A stretch of 28,286 nucleotides of DNA from Ignavibacteriota bacterium. GTDB lineage: Bacteria > Bacteroidota > Ignavibacteria > Tepidaquicellales > Tepidaquicellaceae. A model generated the notes under the pieces. The model was not told the origin of the DNA and searched no databases. It saw only the letters and a program-made list of their open reading frames with translations. Both the position numbers and the translations under genes were made by a program. The stretch spans positions 1 through 28,286 of the forward strand of contig PMIW01000036.1 of assembly GCA_003158365.1 (NCBI GenBank), in the 5' to 3' direction. Position 1 is the first letter of the stretch. Each line of letters opens with the position of its first letter. Below are positions 25,621 through 28,286 of the stretch, piece after piece.

Positions 25621-27275
25621 TTTTTTCCCGGTTTATTTTTTTTCACCAGCACAGTATCTTTTGAAAAATTTTTATCGTCCCTTGCAGGATAGTCGAGCAT
25701 ATAATGCAACCCGCGGGATTCTTTCCTGTTGAGCGCGGATTTAATTATAATATTTGCAACGGTAATAAGATTTCTGAGCTCAAGCAATTCGACTGTTACT
25801 TTTGTCCTGTTATAAAATTCTTTAATCTCTTTCTTCATCATCTTAATTCTCGTTAGCGCCCTCTGCAGGCGGTAAGTATTCCTTACAATACCCACATAGT
25901 CGCTCATAACCTCTTTTATCTCATGCTTATTATGCGAAATTAAAATCCATTCATCTGTATTTTTTGTCCCCGAGTCATCCCAGTCGTAAATCTTATTATA
26001 TAGCTTATCCAGTTCCGTTTTTGTCAGAAATTCTTTTTTCTTTATTTCATCCAGATTGGATTTCATGTATTTATAAATACTGTCCGAAAATACAACGGCT
26101 TCCAGAAGTGAATTCGATGCAAGTCTGTTAGCGCCGTGGACTCCCGTCATCGCTACTTCCCCGCAGGCAAAAAGATTTTCTATATTTGTTTTCCCGTTTA
26201 AATCGGTCTTTACTCCTCCGCAGGCATAATGCGCAGCGGGTACAACGGGAATCATTTCCTTTGTAATATCTATTCCTTTTTTCAGGCAGGTTTCATATAT
26301 ATTCGGGAACCTGTCCTTTATTCTTTCCGCACCTATGGCGCTTAAATCCAGATATACAAAAGCTTCGCCGGATTTCTTCAGTTCATTATCTATTGCTCTT
26401 GCTACAATATCACGCGGAGCCAGTGATTTCCGCTTATCATACTTATGCATAAATTCTTTTCCGTCTTTTTTCCTCAGCACTGCACCTGCGCCTCTTACGG
26501 CTTCTGAAATCAGGAATACCTGCGTATCATCTTCTACATCCTTCTCATAAAATGAAGTCGGATGAAACTGCACGAATTCCATATTATCCAGCTCGCAGCC
26601 TGCCCTGTATGCCATCGCAAATCCGTCACCCGTCGCAATTGCGGGATTCGTTGTGTGCAGATACACCTGCCCGAGTCCTCCCGTTGCCAGAATCGTTTTT
26701 TGAGATACTATCTTCATTACTTTTTCTTTCTTCGCATCCAGGGCATATATCCCGAAACATTTTTTCTTTGCAGTTTTACCTTTCCGAGCAGAGCGGATAT
26801 TTCTTTCGGTTAAAAAATCTATCGCAAAATAATATTCGATGATTTTTATATTTTTATTCCTCGATATGTCATACAACAATGCCCTTTCTATTTCTTTTCC
26901 GGTCAAATCCTTAGCGTGCACTATGCGGCTTCTCGAATGCCCGCCTTCCTTGCCAAGCATGAATAATCCTTTCTCTTTCGAGAACCTAACGCCGTATTCT
27001 ATCAGCTCGTTAATCCTGGTTGGTCCTTCGCGTACAATTTTTTCGACAGCTTCCCTGTCACATAATCCGGCACCGCAGCCAAGGGTATCCTTGATGTGAA
27101 GCTCGAAATTATCATCTTTACCCAGCACAGATGCTATTCCGCCCTGCGCGTAATTCGTATTTGATTCGGCTTTTTGCTTCTTCGTTATAATTAACACCTT
27201 GCCGAACTCGCTTAATTTTAATGCAAGTGAAAGCCCGGCAATTCCGCTTCCTATTATTAAAAAATCAGTTACCAT
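25617..27275 (-). CDS. nadB: L-aspartate oxidase
   Basis: NadB oxidises L-aspartate to iminoaspartate, the first step of de novo NAD synthesis; NadA then makes quinolinate. The 552 residues begin with a FAD motif, GSGIAGLS (9-16). TNYAQGGIA, GKEGGHSRSRIVHAKDLTG, ATGGLGQVY, FHPTSFYE (238-244), Arg288 in LAPRDIV, HYACGGV (His349) and GANRLASNS (Arg384) match the FAD and active-site residues of E. coli NadB. It is a little longer than E. coli NadB (540). nadA and nadC are not in the window. It starts the overlapping set nadB/glycosyltransferase/nitrilase. The TGA stop shares bases with the next ATG, showing TGA is a real stop in this genome. Confidence 0.96.
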   Translation of the reverse strand: MVTDFLIIGSGIAGLSLALKLSEFGKVLIITKKQKAESNTNYAQGGIASVLGKDDNFELHIKDTLGCGAGLCDREAVEKIVREGPTRINELIEYGVRFSKEKGLFMLGKEGGHSRSRIVHAKDLTGKEIERALLYDISRNKNIKIIEYYFAIDFLTERNIRSARKGKTAKKKCFGIYALDAKKEKVMKIVSQKTILATGGLGQVYLHTTNPAIATGDGFAMAYRAGCELDNMEFVQFHPTSFYEKDVEDDTQVFLISEAVRGAGAVLRKKDGKEFMHKYDKRKSLAPRDIVARAIDNELKKSGEAFVYLDLSAIGAERIKDRFPNIYETCLKKGIDITKEMIPVVPAAHYACGGVKTDLNGKTNIENLFACGEVAMTGVHGANRLASNSLLEAVVFSDSIYKYMKSNLDEIKKKEFLTKTELDKLYNKIYDWDDSGTKNTDEWILISHNKHEIKEVMSDYVGIVRNTYRLQRALTRIKMMKKEIKEFYNRTKVTVELLELRNLITVANIIIKSALNRKESRGLHYMLDYPARDDKNFSKDTVLVKKNKPGKK

Positions 27276-27408
27276 AATTAATTAATTTACTCACTTTGTC
27301 AACATTAAAAAAGGATAAAGTAATTAATTAAATTAATAACAAATAATACTTTTTTCAAATTCAAATGTTGATTTTGAATATGTTCCTGATTATTTATATA
27401 ATGTTATA

Positions 27409-27840
27409 TTATACGAGTTTAAGTTCTTTTGCAGGAAACCAGTTTCTTGAAAATGAAGAAACAAAATATTTATCAATTTTCAATTTCACGGGAAAAACCG
27501 GCGTATATGTCTGAAACCACGGTATTTTAGCAATTAACATATTCCTTACAAATTCGTCATCTTCCTTTCGTAGTATTGTGATTTGTCCGTATGCCTGAAG
27601 AAAATCTTTTGTTGCATCATTCTGTGAAATGGCTGTCGCAACTTTTTTATTGATTGCGACATTTTTTATTGTTTTTCCGGATTCCTCGAGGAAGAAATAA
27701 ATATCAAGACCTTCACTTGCAAAATATACTGATAATATCCACGGAGAAAATTCACCACCGGTGGTCGCTAATGTTAATGAATTATGATTTTTTAAAATAT
27801 CTAAAACTGCTTTTTTAACTTCGATTTCGGATTCATTCAT
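27409..27840 (-). CDS. Pyridoxamine 5'-phosphate oxidase-like FMN-binding split-barrel protein
   Basis: This 143-residue protein has the pattern of small split-barrel flavoproteins: an N-terminal helix (EVKKAVLDILKNHNSLTLAT), strands SLTLATTGGEFSPWILSVYF and LDIYFFLEESGKTIKNVAINKKVATAIS, then YGQITILRKED. The region after IYFF, with S-x-K-x-x-N, is where this family binds flavin phosphate. It is shorter than PdxH and lacks its substrate motifs, so it is not a vitamin B6 enzyme by sequence alone; many relatives bind FMN, F420 or heme. It stands alone, separated from nadB by 133 bases and from the right-hand gene by a terminator, with a hairpin directly before its ATG. Confidence 0.75.
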   Translation of the reverse strand: MNESEIEVKKAVLDILKNHNSLTLATTGGEFSPWILSVYFASEGLDIYFFLEESGKTIKNVAINKKVATAISQNDATKDFLQAYGQITILRKEDDEFVRNMLIAKIPWFQTYTPVFPVKLKIDKYFVSSFSRNWFPAKELKLV

Positions 27841-27842
27841 AA

Positions 27843-27902
27843 TTAGATTTTAAAAAATAAAATCTAAACATACTTTATAAAGTTCCTTTTGTATTAGATT
27901 TT
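27843..27902 (-). promoter_or_regulatory. 5' leader with hairpin and three TTAGATTTT motifs
   Basis: TTAGATTTT at 27843-27851 pairs with AAAATCTAA at 27859-27867 (9-bp stem, 7-base loop). A third copy, TTAGATTTT, begins near 27894. On the minus-strand transcript the hairpin ends two bases before the ATG of the split-barrel gene, where it could cover the start. Regulatory use is inference. Confidence 0.35.
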
Positions 27903-27948
27903 TAAAAAAATAAAAAAAGCGCTCGTATTCTATTGAATATGAACGCTT
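27903..27948 (-). terminator. Rho-independent terminator of the gene at the right edge
   Basis: On the minus strand, AAGCGTTCATATTC (27948-27935) pairs with GAATACGAGCGCTT (27930-27917), with 13 of 14 positions paired including one wobble, and a 4-base loop. A run of T with one A follows (27916-27903). It ends the transcript coming from 28178 and beyond. Confidence 0.85.
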
Positions 27949-27964
27949 AAAAAGAAACTTTTTA

Positions 27965-28086
27965 GTTACAACACCGGTGCATTATAACCGGAACAAAATA
28001 AAACAAATATTAAGGGGATTCCCGATAAGAGCATTCGGGAATGACATTTTATTTGAGTTTTCACACAGTCTCCGGAGTGTTGTAAC
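27965..28086. mobile_element. 122-bp nested palindromic element, MITE-like
   Basis: The ends are 10-bp perfect inverted repeats, GTTACAACAC (27965-27974) and GTGTTGTAAC (28077-28086). Next to the ends lie the 8-bp palindromes CACCGGTG (27972-27979) and CTCCGGAG (28070-28077). In the centre is an 8-bp hairpin, ATTCCCGA with TCGGGAAT (28018-28042). There is no coding potential. The element sits between the last gene and its terminator. A flanking target duplication is not evident, so a decayed MITE or a simple 3' UTR structure are both possible. Confidence 0.4.
28018..28046 (-). repeat. REP-like palindrome (TGTCATTCCCGA)
   Basis: Read on the minus strand, TGTCATTCCCGA is followed after 9 bases by TCGGGAATCC: an 8-bp perfect stem. 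The TGTCATTCC lead matches the plus-strand repeats at 17954-17997, so at least three related copies occur in this window, all in non-coding DNA. Confidence 0.55.
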
Positions 28087-28177
28087 CAGAGCTACTGCTA
28101 TATTCCTATTACTTCAACTACACTGCTCCTGCCTCTGCTCTTAATTGTAAATTGAAAATTGATAATTTGTAATTGAA
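28087..28177. other. Non-coding 3' flank of the right-edge gene
   Basis: This completes the 337-base gap 27841-28177, whose left part holds the leader hairpin, terminator and palindromic element. Nothing further is recognised, apart from a short AT-rich direct repeat (TTGTAAATTG / TTGTAATTGA) next to the gene stop. Confidence 0.4.
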
Positions 28178-28285
28178 TTAGTAGTCTCCCTTTTCCACAG
28201 CATCATCAGGTACGAATTCCCATTTCTTTGCTTCCTTCCCAATATTATTAACGAATTCTTTGAACAATTTATTTTTATCGAATTC
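28178..28285 (-). CDS. C-terminal 35 residues of an unrecognised protein (partial)
   Basis: This frame is open from the window edge to TAA at 28178-28180. The residues read EFDKNKLFKEFVNNIGKEAK, then KWEFVPDDAVEKGDY. The composition is hydrophilic and normal for a cytoplasmic C-terminus, and the stop is followed by a terminator on the same strand, which supports a real gene. The product cannot be named from this fragment. Confidence 0.6.
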   Translation of the reverse strand, partial: EFDKNKLFKEFVNNIGKEAKKWEFVPDDAVEKGDY

Positions 28286-28286
28286 G

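Noticed and set aside
27276..27310. Sigma-70 promoter of nadB with TTGACA at the -35 position
   Set aside because: TTGACA is present on the minus strand, but at normal spacing the -10 box would fall on the start codon itself.

Overview
The window looks like chromosome of an AT-rich Gram-negative bacterium of the Bacteroidota/Chlorobi/Ignavibacteriota group, most likely Ignavibacteria-like. The main clue is the secreted Ycf48-like repeat protein (1648-3750), whose C-terminus has the NFPNPFNPTTSI ... YNILGKEV ... YPSGIYFYRL ... KKMVLIK pattern of type IX secretion sorting domains in that lineage. There is no rRNA, tRNA, CRISPR array, phage gene or transposase. Nearly all genes are on the minus strand; only 15242-19831 reads left to right.

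Left end (1-3750, minus): two tandem genes for secreted repeat proteins. The downstream one is interrupted by two in-frame stops near the window edge, and its repeat pattern continues past both.

3873-15111 (minus): eight closely spaced genes in the order substrate-binding lipoprotein, two permeases and two ATPases of a Yej/Opp-type peptide ABC importer, an MFS symporter, then both subunits of a xanthine dehydrogenase (xdhA, xdhB). The layout suggests one transcript joining uptake of an organic nitrogen source to purine or related heterocycle oxidation. The FAD/FeS subunit gene (xdhA) carries two TGA codons 12 bases apart in an otherwise intact frame, so it is a fresh pseudogene, a local rearrangement or an assembly error.

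15242-19887 (plus): a DnaQ-type exonuclease fused to the N-terminal half of UvrC; a secreted, probably outer-membrane protein with a clear terminator; then an AT-rich pair (an unrecognised exported protein and a 63-residue protein) with its own terminator.

19897-27840 (minus): an exported MsrB-MsrA fusion, the chaperone cluster hrcA-grpE-dnaJ (no dnaK, no CIRCE seen), then a tightly packed nitrilase / family 2 glycosyltransferase / nadB set, and a small FMN-binding split-barrel protein. The right edge holds the last 35 codons of an unrecognised minus-strand gene, followed by a 122-bp nested palindromic element and a strong terminator.

The observations most worth a second look are the paired nonsense codons in two separate genes, the Yej-MFS-Xdh gene cluster, the exonuclease-UvrC fusion, and a family of small palindromic repeats in the non-coding stretches. 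I see no wholly new multi-gene system; the unrecognised pair at 18263-19831 is the most obscure part.
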